The notes: generated from the letters alone by a model not told the origin. A stretch of DNA of 64,000 bases from Diphasiastrum complanatum (GCA_029204225.1 CM055099.1:63068142-63132141), one strand, 5' to 3'. Positions 44,214-56,590 are shown, counted from the first letter of the stretch. Translations and numbers: made by a program.

Positions 44214-45890
44214 AGTACAATTGCATTTAAGGCATTGATCTAAACTATACCCAAATTGGCAGGTTTTTGGAAACAAGCTAATATTGAGGTAGCGAGGTTG
44301 AATGGATAGCTAGAACCATCATATTTGCACCAAATCTTGCTGTGGGATGCAGGTGTACTTTCCACACGTGTGGGGATGTACAAGACCTGTTTTGGACAGT
44401 ACAATTCAGTTTGGTGCATTTTGAGCTTCATATACCCAATTTTGAGTCAATATAGTGCATTTTTCAAGCTTTCACTTGCATTGTTTCTATTCCATTGATT
44501 TGTTCTTGGTTCAGATCAATCATATAGATGGATTAAAGTTTGTTTACAGTACATTGAAGTTTATTCTCTTATTTTTTGAGTGTACATTGAAGTTGAGAGA
44601 GAAAGAGTGCTATAAACCAAAGATTAAGGAGTGATTTGCAAGGGGAGAGATTGAAATCCATTATACCTTCATTCTAGATTTGTTCAAGAGTGAAAGGGCT
44701 GAGTCTAGAAGCATCTAAATGCTAGAAGGCACTCTTGGATCAGTTCTAAAGCACAAACACTCATAAAGGCAAAATCTACCAATACAAGTTGATAAGAATT
44801 GTTGGCAAGTACTAGGAGAAAAATTTGAGATCCAAGTTACATTGTTCACCCCTACTCAAGTGTGTGAGTGTGTTTTTTACTTTAATTAAACTCATAAATG
44901 TGAGTGAGGCATATGTGTTGTGGTTGATCCAAAATTTTCAAGAGATCCTTCCTTTGTAGAGGGCAAGAACTAGTAACTCAATTCTTGACTTTGGTGGAAA
45001 AATTGTCTTATTCATGTGATCAAATCTTGCTAAGTGGAATTAGCTCTTTGTAAGCACATATCTTAGTGAGAGAGAAGTATCACATTTCTGAAAATTTGAA
45101 TTTCATTCCAACTCTAAAGAGGTAGAGTCATTGGTACTTGGTGGAGTCCAATAGGGGTGAATGAGTTCAATTTTTTGAGCAAAATTTTGACATTATATGT
45201 ATGAAACTCAAATAAGTTCTATTCAACTTTCTTTGTGAGAGTGTGAGGGTCAAGTTGTGATCCCATTGGGAGTCTAGAACATGGAGGAGTCCATATTTGA
45301 GTGTTCATGCATGGTTGGGATCTTTGTGAATCTCTAGATGTCTAAATTTTAAGCTTGGTGAAAAATTATTGACATAGATTGTTATCAAACCATTTCATGT
45401 CCATTCCAAATCTCAAGAGTGAGATTCTCTGGGTCAAGAGGGATTCCAAAAGGGGTGATTGGATCTGATCTTTGTGTGTTTGAATCAAGTATACATGTCG
45501 AGTTTTTGTGATCTAGTGTAGATCCTTTTTTGTGAAAATTAGTGGTTTAATTTGTTGTCAAATCAAATCAAATTCAATCCAAATCTCAATAGTGAGATTA
45601 TTTGGGTCAAGAGTGAATCCAAAAGGAGTGACTAAGTTTGATTTTCAAGTATTTGAAACAAAACCCATACTCTGTTCAAGAATCTCAAAAGTTGAGAGAA
45701 CTAGTCAAGAGAAAGGAAAATCTAGGTGTCAAATCTTTTCAAATCCATTCCAACTCTCAAGAGGAAGATTCATTGGTATTTGTTGAGTCCAATAGAAGTG
45801 TTTGGATCTGATTTTTGTGATTTGATAGAGTGCTTTTGTCTTAGTGATCAAAACAAAGATTAGTTTCCAATTGACTAGGTTGAAAGAGAT
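44214..45890 (+). other. Long leader of the gag-only element with repeated phrases
   Basis: No coding region is supported in these 1.7 kb. A phrase of about 150 bases recurs in diverged form (TCCAAATCTCAA(G/T)AGTGAGATT, TGGGTCAAGAG, ATCCAAAAGG(G/A)GTGA, near 45120, 45415, 45580 and 45755), so the leader was enlarged by internal duplication. Such long leaders are usual in non-autonomous elements and may hold packaging signals (inference). Confidence 0.6.
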
Positions 45891-46967
45891 ATGATTCAAA
45901 ATTTGCGGTCTAGATCTTGTGTAGATCCTTCTAGATTGTTGAATGTGTTCAAATCTAGTTTCTTGAGAGTCACGAATTACATTTTGAAAAGTCATATCAC
46001 TAGGTTTTACTTCCTCATCATGGCATCAATAGGTGGCTACCTATTGGAGGCAAGTAAGCCTCCTAAATGCAACCTTTGTGGCAAGAGAGATCATTTTGTC
46101 TCAAGATGCTACAAAATGAAGACCAATCCATCCAAGGAGAACCAAAGCAAGGGGGCCGAGGTGAAGGATGGAGCTTCAATTTCAAAGTGCAAAGGAAAGA
46201 AGGACAAATCCAAGGAAAGGTGTTTCCTTTGTGGAAAGATGCATGAGGCTTGGAGTCTCACAAGGACTTACAAGATTTGTCTTCAAAAGTCCATCATCAC
46301 ACATTTCAAACCTTTAGAAGTTTTTCATTTGGAAGTGCATTGCTTGGTTCAAGATGCAAAGATAAATGTCACTTTTATTAATGTCACTTGGATTTATTTC
46401 ATGTCCTTGGAAAGCATTTTGCTTAGAACTTTAGAAAAGTTCAAATTTATTGTTATGATCCAAGAGAAACCAAGAAAGATTAAGGAGGAGCAATCACAAA
46501 ATGAAAATAGTTCCATTTATGCTCTCATGACATCTTATGAAGAACTATTTTGCTTTGAAGAGATTTTTGTATCTCAAAGGTGGATTCAGACAATACTAGT
46601 TGAGTGTGATGCCTTAATAGATAGCAAAGCATGTTTTCCTTGTAAAATTACATTGAATACGAAGTCAAGGAAATGGAAATGTCTTCATAATGTATTTTTT
46701 GTTGGTTTCAATAAGATCATGAATGATGTGTTCATTCATAATGTTGAAGATTGTAAATTTTCAATTCTAAAGGCAAGTTGTAAACTTCTTATGAGAATAA
46801 GTGAAGCATCCAAAGTGGACACTTATATCCCTAAGCAAGTAGTTAGCCTTATTGAGATGGAAATACTTCTTGATTTCAATATTAAAAAAATCATGCCAAG
46901 TTGTGGTGATTTTTGGACTTATGTTTCTAGCATAAGTAATGTTGATGATCACATGAAGTACACATAA
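45891..46967 (+). CDS. Gag-like protein with CCHC zinc knuckle (gag-only element)
   Basis: A 358-codon open frame; the likely start is the ATG at 46020 (MASIGGYLLEAS), as in the related fragment at 43064, giving about 315 residues. CNLCGKRDHFVSRC fits CX2CX4HX4C, the retroviral nucleocapsid knuckle. A second CFLCGKMHEAW lacks full spacing. Between them is a Lys-rich basic stretch (KCKGKKDKSKE). The rest, about 230 residues with EELFCFEEIFVSQRW and ALIDSKACFPCK, has no recognised fold; a capsid-type domain is not evident. The intact frame agrees with the youth of the LTRs. Confidence 0.7.
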   Translation: MIQNLRSRSCVDPSRLLNVFKSSFLRVTNYILKSHITRFYFLIMASIGGYLLEASKPPKCNLCGKRDHFVSRCYKMKTNPSKENQSKGAEVKDGASISKCKGKKDKSKERCFLCGKMHEAWSLTRTYKICLQKSIITHFKPLEVFHLEVHCLVQDAKINVTFINVTWIYFMSLESILLRTLEKFKFIVMIQEKPRKIKEEQSQNENSSIYALMTSYEELFCFEEIFVSQRWIQTILVECDALIDSKACFPCKITLNTKSRKWKCLHNVFFVGFNKIMNDVFIHNVEDCKFSILKASCKLLMRISEASKVDTYIPKQVVSLIEMEILLDFNIKKIMPSCGDFWTYVSSISNVDDHMKYT

Positions 46968-47072
46968 TACGATCATGTTTGTTGTGATCATTTTGAGACA
47001 TGGAGGTCTCGGATTTCCATCAAGGAGGAGCACCAAGAAGTTGATCTTGAGGAGTCATCTCGAGGTTCAAGT

Positions 47073-47723
47073 GTGCCAAGGATTGAGGAGGAGAGTCCTT
47101 CTCAAGTTATGATTCCAAGAAAAATATCAAGAGACATGGTTGAGCTCATATGGCTCACATTTCAAGAGAAAGAGGAGCACATTTCAAGTAGTATACATCT
47201 CATGGTTGCTTCTCTTATGTCATTTGGTGAATCAATTTGCTTTAGTGAGACTTTTGCATTTCAAAGTTGGAGTAAAGCATTACTAGTTGAGTATGGTGTC
47301 TCTATTGAGAACATAGTTGATGTTCTTAATGATATGAAATTTATTTTAGATCAATTAGAAAGCAAATGGTTATTTCATCAAATGTATGCTCTTGAGTCTT
47401 GCAAGAGCATGAGTGAGTTGTCCACTCATAGTGTGAAAATTTGTCTTTTTTCATGTATTGAGGCAAATTGTAAACTCTTTATGAGAGAAAGTGAATCATC
47501 CTCTAAGGAAACTTATCTCCATAATGAAGTATCTAGCCTCATTAGATCTGAGATTAGCATGGTAACCAAGCATGAAGATATGATACAAACTCTTTGTTAT
47601 TATAGCATGCATAGTCTTGCCAATGTTGATGAGCCTAATCCTCAAGATCTTGGTAACATGATGTTGGATCTTTGTGATCCTCATGAGTCAAGAAGGACTC
47701 TTTATTTTATCATGGAGTTGTAG
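47073..47723 (+). CDS. Second open frame of the gag-only element, unknown
   Basis: A 216-codon open frame downstream of gag. Pieces such as SFGESICFSETFAFQSWSKA and LLVEYGVSIENIVDVLND parallel SYEELFCFEEIFVSQRWIQT and LVECDALIDSKAC in the gag-like protein, so the two frames appear to be diverged duplicates of one domain. No enzymatic motif is seen. Expression could be by a separate message or by readthrough from a frame ending at 46967; neither is shown. Confidence 0.5.
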   Translation: MPRIEEESPSQVMIPRKISRDMVELIWLTFQEKEEHISSSIHLMVASLMSFGESICFSETFAFQSWSKALLVEYGVSIENIVDVLNDMKFILDQLESKWLFHQMYALESCKSMSELSTHSVKICLFSCIEANCKLFMRESESSSKETYLHNEVSSLIRSEISMVTKHEDMIQTLCYYSMHSLANVDEPNPQDLGNMMLDLCDPHESRRTLYFIMEL

Positions 47724-48003
47724 CTATTTTCAAGGAGGAGGAGCTTTTGGATCAACCATATGCTTCAAGTATGGAACAAATCAATGAAAGAGGTGCTAGG
47801 ATAGTGCAAAGCTCTCAAGTTCATCAAAAAAGTCAACATCAAAGAGGCACTATCATGGATATGGTGATTTCGGATCAACATCAAGCTCATTGGCTGATCT
47901 TCACACCTTTGAACCAGCAAGGATCCATATTAGAAGACCAATTCAGCCCATGGAGTCAATCTCAATATCATCATGTTTTTATCAAGTTAGTTTTGAGGAG
48001 GAC

Positions 48004-48853
48004 TGTTAAAATTGGCAAAAGCTAACTTGATCATATCTTGTGAATACCATTATGAGTAGTACATATCATCATAAGACATGTGTGGAGCCTGTTCCCACGT
48101 GTGAAATAAATGTATTTATCATTTAGATGAGTCATATAGGTTGTACATACCATTTCATTTGAGATCTAGTGGCTAAAATGGCCAAAATCTAGTTCTCTAG
48201 CTATATGCCACTTGGCATCATTTTATTGATAGGAAAAGCTATTTCACATGGATAGGAGTGATCTCACACGTGCCAAGGACTGCTCACATGTGTGAAAACA
48301 TCAGTAGTAGGTGAGATCCAACTTGTAGTAGATATTTGTGCAAGTCCCTATAAATTAGGAAAATTGCCTAAAATCAAGGGAGGTGGCTATAAGTTAGGAA
48401 ACTTGGTCCATGTGCCATATTGATGATTATTGGTAGATCCTTTGATGAGTAGGCACTCTCACACGTGCCAAATCAGCTGAGTAAGCATCAGCTCTTGTGT
48501 ATATATGGTGGCTCATTTGGCCATAATTGACATGGAAGCTAAATCTTGGTTTTGGAGCAATTCTAGTGTTTTCTCTCTATTTGTCTTGTGTTTTTATGCA
48601 TTGATTGGGTTCTAAGCTTAGTATACTTTATTCTCAGCCTACTTTCCATACTCTGACAGGTTTTCACACGTGTGAAAACAGCAAGTACAAGTTTTGATCA
48701 ATAATGATTGTTCTTGTTAGATTTATTCATCTAGATTTGATCTAAATGCTATCTAATCTTGTGTAGATTGATAGGTTGATGTAATCTAACATCCAGTCAC
48801 ACTTGTGGATTTGATTCAGATCTATTCTTGGTCCATTTTGTTGTACTTTGACA
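48004..48853 (+). repeat. 3' LTR of the gag-only element
   Basis: The same 850 bases as the 5' LTR with a few substitutions, for example AATCTTAGTATAC to AAGCTTAGTATAC and GACAAGTTTTC to GACAGGTTTTC. It is preceded by the polypurine tract at 47990-48003 and followed by TAAT. Confidence 0.95.
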
Positions 48854-48857
48854 TAAT

Positions 48858-51800
48858 CAGCCAAGAGTCAATAGTGTAAATCTCTAAGATGTGGATGTGC
48901 TTGCATTCAATTTTAGGTTGACAATGACGAACCACTTACGAAGGTCAACAATATCTATTTTACAAAAATGTCTTGGATTAAGTGCACAATCATCATCTTC
49001 AACTCAGCATCAACGTAGCAAAGCCACAATGCACAATTTTTTTTTGTCAATATTCAATGTTGACTTAGATGAAAGTTTGCCAATAGACTAATGAGGAAGG
49101 TGAGTCGTCAACTTCATCAGCTGAAGAGGAGAGTCTTAATAAAATTTCAAGCACTGAATTGAGAGGAGTTTAGTGAACTCCCAAAAAAAATAACAATATA
49201 AAATTTTTTTTCGGTGTTTTCAAAATTTGTGGATTCAGTGTAACTAGCATCAATTGTATTTTGCGAGTTATTTTCATGAAAGTCAATTTAGACTATTAAA
49301 ACATCATAAATATTTGTGTATTTTGTTCACATGGAAATTTTTTATTTTTTAGGTACTATTAAAAAAAATTAATTTTTTTGGACATGATGGTGTATTGATT
49401 TTGTAGTCAAATTGCATGTATTTTGTGTAAATCTTTTGTAATTTTCAATTTTTGTTGTTGTGACCGTGAGCATGTAATTGGGCAAAAATTTAAAAATTGA
49501 AAATCGTTACTCTTCTTTAGGATTTTGATCCATTTCAAAAGATTTTGTTCACCATGTTTCAAGCCTTCCAAATCTAGGTTCTTTGCTCTCAAAATTCCAC
49601 AACATTCCATCCTTGTCAAGACCAACTATAAAGGCCATTCATGTCACATTTGTTCTTACAGGAAATTAGTTGATGATCATGTGATGTACCTTTTTTATGC
49701 TTGGTATCTTCCTTTTTGAGATGTCGTTTGTGAGCTTTTTCTACCAAGATTTCATGTTAAGGACATTTGCTACTCCATCTTGCTAAACGATTCTAAATTT
49801 TGAGATAATATTGTTAACAAATACTAGCAATGCCTTAGAACCTCAACTCCATGGCATATTTGGTTGGAGAAAAGTAGCAGAGAATTAAGGAGGAATGATT
49901 TTTTCCTTTTCCTTCTGTTGATTGTTAAGGAATTTGATAAGCTTTTTTTTAACTTGTTTTGTATGTACTTATAAACAATTCTTAATCCAAGGTTAAGCAT
50001 TTTGAGAGAAAAAAAAAACAATAAGACAAAGTTGAGAGAAAGAATATAAAATAAAGTTTTACGAGATAATTATCAAGATTCACACTTTCTATAGTTTTAG
50101 GAGAGAATTGTCAAGATTATCACTTCAATGTTTTATGATTATTAATTTAACTGGTAGTTATAAATTTTGCAATCATAATTACCACTCATAAACACTTGGG
50201 GAGGTCTCATGAGTAGGGCATTAGGGTGTTTATGCTTGTTAAAATCCTCAATTGATAGGTCCCGCCTTTTGGCCCTATCCTCACGGAGGTTTCTCGCTAA
50301 CGCAATACCCCTTCCACCAAAGGCCTTTATCTTTTACATGAAGTATTTCACGGCCGTTAATTGTACTGAGAGGAAAATTGAATCATGCAAAGAAATTGTC
50401 ACCTCAATAATTTTAGTTTGCTCGCTAAATTTAATGTATTTCATGGAAATTTTGAGTTTTAGAAAGTCTGTCAAGACTAATAGTTTATATCATGAGTAAA
50501 AAGCGATGTGCCCCACTTATATAAGGAGATTATGCATTTAGAAAGATTGAAAAGATTTTTGCAAAGCATATTATAATCCATAGGTGTGTCTACTCAAATC
50601 TTGCATGAGTCAACATGAGTTTGGGGACCACTATTACCTAGGGCTAGGTGGACCTGAATATTGTCTAGTTTTAGAAGTTCATTAATGGCAATTTTTAGCC
50701 CTCAAAATATAGAGTTCTAATGGATAGAATTTTGAAAATACAAAGGTTTCATGGATGAAATTAAAAAAAAAACATAGCCTTCAAAGACTGGATTGTTGAC
50801 TAAATCTTGAAAATTATGTTCACAAATTATGTTTTTCCATATTTTTGTGACGCATTATGATAATGGGTGTTTGTCGATCCATGGTAAGGATAAAATGGCT
50901 TATCATCTCATAAGACTTGTCATTATATTCTTACAATAGACATCCATACACTGATTATCTAGTCTATAAAAATTCACAGTGCATGTTGCTAACTTTCTTT
51001 TGTCTTAAAAAGGTCATGTCTTTACAATCGGAAAAAGGCAGCAACGTATTTTGCACCACCACTACCATGGCAATGGTAGTGCAGTGGAGATGGGCAACGA
51101 TATCATTCTTTTTTCAAAACAATGCTATCATTGCCCACCCTTAGATTTGTGGGCCACCAGTGGTGGTGTGGAATACACTCTCCCCGGAAAAAGTAGTTTA
51201 ATGACCTTCACACTCAGCTTAAGGGAAATGGCTCAACCAATCATAGTGTTAATAATAAACGAAAAATGTTTCCAATAATCATTGAGGCTAGGTAAGATTT
51301 TTTTTTAGGGAATTGACTTAAAAATGATATTTTATGATGCCACCACCCACGTCCTACAAATACAAACCGCTACTTACAAAAAAAAAAAAACGGGTGCTCG
51401 GGAAACCTCATTTGAGTTATTCTCAAAATACCTGCATTTTATGGAACTTAATTTTTTGAAGACATCTAGAAACTCATAAAAAAGTATATATGCTTGTACA
51501 AAAAATCGTCAAATGTTTTATGATACCAATTTTTGAGAAAAATTGCCGATTCCAATACTATACTTTGCCAATTTTCCCGAGCATTGCAAAAAATTGTAGC
51601 TTACACTCCAAAACCCTGATTCTGACAGTACTTTTAGGATTGATAATGTAGAAGCCATTAAGGAAATTTTATACTAGGCAGAAGCTTATCTAGATATATA
51701 AATCAGTAGTGCTCGTAAAAATTTTTAAAACTAACCTTATAAAAAACCCACAAAAACTAGTATGGAATCAATAAAAGGTTAAAATAAAACCTTAAAATCG

Positions 51801-52320
51801 TAGGATTCATAACTAAAACCAGTTGATTTTGAACCATATAAATAACCTATAAATTTAAAATAAAGCGATAGAAAATGAATTTCAACCATTGGGGTGTTTG
51901 TATTTGTCGGTTCAAGAGCACTGATAAGCAGCTTTTTTAATAGTCTGATTACTTATGGGTTTATTGAAGCCTACGTGTCATGTAGTTCGTGCTAGCACCT
52001 GTATGAGTAAATGCGTGAGTGTTGGGCACTCGCCTTGTCGCAGTAGGCCATTTGATTCCACCCCAGTGCGGCGGCCCAGCCTCCAGCTTGGGTTTAGTGG
52101 GTGCAACCCCCACACGGCCTGCACCTACGTGGTGTTGGTGCCTACCACTTCGCTTGTTGGGGGCGGCCACGGTCGAACTAGGGAGGAAAAGCTGAAGGGA
52201 AGCATTTGAGGCCCCACAGTAATAACTCTGGTGCATGGTTTTCCCTTGCTAAGTCTATCGAGGCTAGCAAAAAGTAAATGCGTGACAAAGGCTAGCTCAG
52301 AACCCTAAGAAATGACCAAT
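48858..52320. other. AT-rich intergenic stretch, no gene supported
   Basis: Short open frames at 48891, 49525, 50209, 50917 and 51051 show no domain. GC-rich 51990-52200 stands out: it contains GCGTGAGTGTTGGGCACTCG followed about 25 bases later by CATTTGATTCCAC, faintly tRNA/SINE-like, but the boxes are too weak to call. Confidence 0.45.
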
Positions 52321-52324
52321 CAGG

Positions 52325-53604
52325 TTACCCCCATCAGGCCCTCTTCCAGATCCTCCAAACAAGTATTACATCCAGTTCTCCCAAAAGCAAGCTCGTTCCA
52401 TCAGGTAAATCATCTTTCAAATCAATGGTAGAGCTGTAGTAGCTCAGCTTCATGCATGCCAATTCCAATGGAGTTAAAGTTTCAAAGTAGATAACTCAGT
52501 ATCTTTTCTCTGATGCTACTGGTGCTGCCTGTCCTAATCCTCAGGGGTCCTTTCATTCTGGAAGCATCAATATTACTCAGACTTTTCAGCTCTACCACAG
52601 TGCTCCCTCTATAAAATGGGAAACAACGGTTTGCAGTGAATGACATTTCCTATTTGACACCTGCAACTCCATTAAAAGTTGCTGACTTTCATAATAAAAC
52701 TCAAATTTTTGATCTAGACACGTTCCCTGCAAAGCCATTGAACACAACGCCTACTCTCAGAACTTCAGTCATCACTGGCATATACCAGGGTTTCATGGAG
52801 ATTATTTTTCAAACCACTGATAACGTTACCGTTCAGTCCTGGCATGTAGATGGGTATCACTTCTTTGTTGTTGGGTAGGTTGCCTTGGCTTGGCTCCATG
52901 TTCCTGTGGCAGCTTCATGATAAGGAAGGAAGTACCCTCTGGATATTTGCTTTATGAACTTGCTGTATCCATTGTCTCTCCTTATTCAGTGCTGAAATTC
53001 TAGTGATCAAGTTTGCCAATTTACATATGCTCCTTAATGTTTTATGTGACTCATTTCATCTTTATCTACATAAGGTAAATTATCCATCTATTTGGTATGC
53101 TCTTGTAGATATGATAGCGGTGTGTGGACAGAGACTAGCAGGCAAGTTTACAATCGCTGGGATGCAATATCACGGTCAACAGTTCAGGTAAGGTTTCTGT
53201 ATTGTCAGGTTGGTTGTTGTTTATTTGTCTCAAGATATGCATCATCACATATTTTTATATTTGGAGCGCTCTACCAGATGTCATGAACCATTAATTTTGA
53301 CAGACTGGATTGTGATGAGGAGGATTTCAAATAGCATTTATCTGTGATAGAGCTAACTAATCATTGTGATGTACTACAGGTCTATCCAAGCTCTTGGACA
53401 GCAATTTTGATAAGTTTAGATAATGTAGGGATGTGGAATATCAGGTCACAGATTTTGCGGCAGCACTACCTTGGCCAGGAGCTCTACATGCGTGTATATA
53501 ATCCAGAAGTTTCTATTAGGACAGAGTTACCACTTTCAACAAATATTCTTTACTGTGGCGCGCTTCACTATCTCCAACCACCATCCTTACCCTCACCAAA
53601 GTAA
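52325..53604 (+). pseudogene. 3' fragment of an SKU5-similar (SKS) multicopper-oxidase-like gene
   Basis: Four exon pieces read as the C-terminal half of a plant SKS protein: about 52325-52404 (GPLPDPPNKYY, QKQARSIR), about 52515-52874 (ACPNPQGSFHSGSINITQTF, NDISYLTPATPLKVAD, SVITGIYQGFMEI), 53109-53187 (YDSGVWTETSRQVYNRW) and 53380-53604 (VYPSSWTAILISLDNVGMW, YLGQELYMRVYNPE, LYCGALHYLQ). The last three join with correct phases and GT-AG borders. SKS proteins are secreted, GPI-anchored or wall-associated cupredoxin proteins of cell expansion. One extra A in the AAAA near 52613 shifts the frame, and the first splice junction is out of phase. The signal peptide and the first two cupredoxin domains are absent. 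Confidence 0.85.
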
Positions 53605-54125
53605 GAAAAGCATGACCACTGTTGACACACTGAAATTTAAACCATTCTACTCTACTCTGATCTATTTGTAGAGAGCTATGGGCAGCCCAATTGCCAATTT
53701 CTGAGCTGCTCCATTGCTATAAAGTGGATTGACTTTAAAATAAAATCAGTGCCTGAATTGGGTAAACATTTGTCCTACAACTCAAATCTTTGGATTGTCT
53801 TTTCTGCCGATCCAGGTGGGGACATTCTTCCACTGCAACTTATATCAGAGCATCAAAATTGATCTATGCTCTTCTTCCAATCCTCACCATACTTTTTTTG
53901 TCTTAAAACAGATAACGTTCATTTGGTGTATATAGAACTATTCTTGAAGTTTCTGACCTTCAAAACAGGTTTCAAAAAAACTGTTATCACTGACAAATTT
54001 TGAACTATATTGTAGTGCTCTTTGATCATTAATTAGTGCATTGATATTCTTGATCTTTCATCTTGGATGAAATTTTGCTCTGGTTCCAAGATTAGGTCCA
54101 TTCTTTTGGTGGAAACAAGTATAAA
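53605..54125. other. Stretch after the SKS fragment, no gene seen
   Basis: Probably 3' flank of the SKS gene. TTTAAAATAAAATC at 53734 is AT-rich; no polyadenylation signal or repeat can be assigned with confidence. Confidence 0.35.
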
Positions 54126-54134
54126 GTGCTTCTT

Positions 54135-54215
54135 GTATAATCAACCGGTGGGATTAAGAGAATTGAACCTAGGTGGGCGAGCCCAACTCAAGCACACCAA
54201 CTCACCACGTGTGGA
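54135..54215 (-). mobile_element. tRNA-derived SINE-like head, minus strand
   Basis: On the minus strand TGGTGAGTTGGTGTGC (A-box/D-arm-like), an anticodon-arm-like GGGCTCGCCC and AGGTTCAATTCTC (B-box) lie in order with tRNA-like spacing of about 38 bases between boxes. This is the Pol III promoter layout of tRNA-derived SINEs. The 3' extent is unknown. Confidence 0.5.
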
Positions 54216-54839
54216 AAGATGAAACAAGCATAAATTGGTCTAACTCCACCCTATTCTTGCAAATGTGATATGAATGTAATAGAGATTCATTGTGTAAAGA
54301 CGAGTGTGGACATTTTGAGAGTAAATAAAATGTGAGTCTATTTGATGTCATAAAGGTGATTATAAAAATAGTCACTTTGAATCAAATCGGTTCCATTTTG
54401 AGTATGATATGGTCAAACTGTAATCAAGAAGTTACAGTTTCAAATTGGAGGTCAATCCAATTGAGCATGAATCCAAACTTACCTACTACCATTCACGACA
54501 TATTACTATCTCAAAGAAAGCCGATATAATACTTTAGTGATATCAATTAGGTAGTTATAATATCTAAGTAATTGAATGCCAATATTGACATCAATCAAGT
54601 AATCATAATATTTAGGTCAATAAATGCCAATAGTAGTATATTTCAAACTTATGCAATTAGCTTGAAACGCTCCTTATTAACATATAAGACTAGTCTAAAC
54701 TTGTCAATCTTCCCTTCTGTGTACCGTGTTTTATTACGAAGACCGTGGTTGAGGACTGCGCAAGTGGTTCACAACTGGGGAACCAGAAAACTCACCTTCG
54801 AAAATAGGGAGTAGGCTGTAAAGGTCAATCCAACCACAT

Positions 54840-56590
54840 GGGCGGTGAAACCAATTACACCAAAAGTTGATGACGGATCATCCACCACCAATCATACGAT
54901 TGATCGCCCAAGGCAAGCCAGGAGAGGTCATTACGATTATGAAAAATATATCATGAGATGGATGGACGCATTAGCAATTGTTGATTGTATGGTTGGGCAT
55001 GCTTGTCAACATGATTCAAATCCAGAACCCAGCACATCTTCACCCAAGTGCTATACATTGGACACACCTATCACTTTCGGGGTGAACATGATCAATGTGG
55101 CATGGCTGTCAGTGGAAGCTATTGAGAACCCCATGGACGATGATTTAGTTCCTTGGCGACATGCTTTTACCTACAACAAGGAGACTGGGCTGACAGATGA
55201 GCAGGTCCTACAACATATGGCCCCAGATCATTATGGAATCAAAAAAGTACCAGCTCAGCCACCATAGAAATCTGCAATGGCGAAAGTTTCTAAGATAGAT
55301 CCACCCAAGGCACCTACCTGCCAACGAAAAGAACTAGTTGAGACAATGTAACAACCAGGCGATCCGATGGAGTGATCTACCAGAGGAGGCTATAGCTAGC
55401 GAATGTCACATCAGTTCCGAAGAAGAACAACAAGGATGAACCCAACTACGTGAGTAGAAAAGAAAAAAAAAAGGTGTTGGATTCGTTGAAGTCAGTTCGA
55501 ATGAACTCAAATGCAGCGTCATCTTCCTCTCAGATGACTGAAAACCCAAAGACTACAAGTCGGGCTAAGATCAATATGCTGAAGGATATTGCTCAGCCCA
55601 TAGAAAGCTGAGCTTTTTATCATTCTTCTTCAAGCTTGTCTTAACGAATTATAACTGGCTCAGTTCAACTGAGGAATCTTGCCGAACACCAGTTCACGAG
55701 ATGCTTGAGAGCTTCAAGAACTATACCTTAGATGACGTAGTAATCATGATGCCACAAGCTCAAAGAGTACCTGATCAAAGTCAGGAACCAGCGGAACAAG
55801 TCTTCGAAGGACCTGCACGAACGCAACCTCTGAATCTAGCCAAGCCAGGTGAAGAAGAAAATATTGTGCATGTGGGAGAACAGTTAACGCCCACTCAATT
55901 CAAAAGACTACGTTTGTTATTGGTGGAATATAGAGATTGTTTCACGTGGAATTACAGTGATCTGAAGGGTATCCCACCAACCGTAGTCCAACATGCCATA
56001 CCCTTGGTGGATGGAGCAATCCCCAAGGTGAGTCGCTACTATCGCTACAACTCGAAGTACACCGAGCTGATCAAACAAGAGTTGCAGAAACTGCTATATG
56101 CAGATTTCATCTATGAAATTGAACACACTGAATGGGTGTCACCAATAGTCATAGTACCCAAGAAGAACGGCAAAATGTGCATTTGTGTGAACCTGAAAGC
56201 GTTAAATGCAGTCACCAAGAAGGATCATTTTTTCTTACCATTTATGGAAGGTGTTCTAGACAGAATGAGTAGAAGCCTACAATTTCCTGGATGGTTTCAG
56301 CGGCTACAATCAGGTGAAAATAGCGCCACAAGATCAGCACAAGACAACATTCGCCACAGAATGGAGAACCTATGCCTATAAGGTGATGCCGTTTGGACTT
56401 TGCAATGTCCCAAATACCTTTCAATGAGTTATGCAGGCGGCATTCAAAGAATATTTGCAAAAAAAATTGGAGACTTTCCTGGATGATCTATGCATGCACG
56501 GACCAAATTCAGAACACTTATCCAATCTGGAAAAGGTGCTAAAGAAATGTCGCGAATATCAGATATCCTTAAACCCAATTCTAGCTGACA
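54840..56590 (+). mobile_element. Ty3/gypsy relic, plus strand (pol fragment up to RT)
   Basis: The frame at 55701-56381 reads QFKRLRLLLVEYRDCFTWNY, SDLKGIPPTVVQHAIPLVDG, then WVSPIVIVPKKNGKMCICVN (RT). After a frame change it gives YKVMPFGLCNVPNTFQ and FLDDLCMHGPNSEHLSNLEK (56380-56570; the LDD catalytic box is kept). The frame at 54845-55267 (140 aa) upstream is a polyprotein piece before RT, without a clear domain. The relic stops at about 56590. Wording such as FTWNYSDLKGIP is typical of a plant gypsy lineage distinct from the minus-strand element at 6.5-13 kb. Confidence 0.75.

Larger units (their letters stand above)
43350..48853 (+). mobile_element. Young non-autonomous gag-only LTR retrotransposon (TR-GAG type), 5504 bp
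   Basis: Two 850-base LTRs (43350-44199, 48004-48853) of equal length differ at only about half a dozen positions by eye. The first is followed at once by TGGTATCAGAGCCA, the initiator tRNA-Met primer site. The second is preceded by a purine-rich TTTTGAGGAGGAC. TAAT flanks both ends (43346-43349, 48854-48857), a 4-base duplication. The interior codes a zinc-knuckle gag-like protein but no protease, RT, RNase H or integrase, so it needs enzymes from another element. Its gag start (MASIGGYLLEAS) resembles that of the fragment into which it inserted. Confidence 0.9.

Noticed and set aside
51961-52236. Overlapping open frames in a GC-rich patch
   Set aside because: No domain on either strand; a SINE or tRNA origin was considered but the A/B boxes are too weak.
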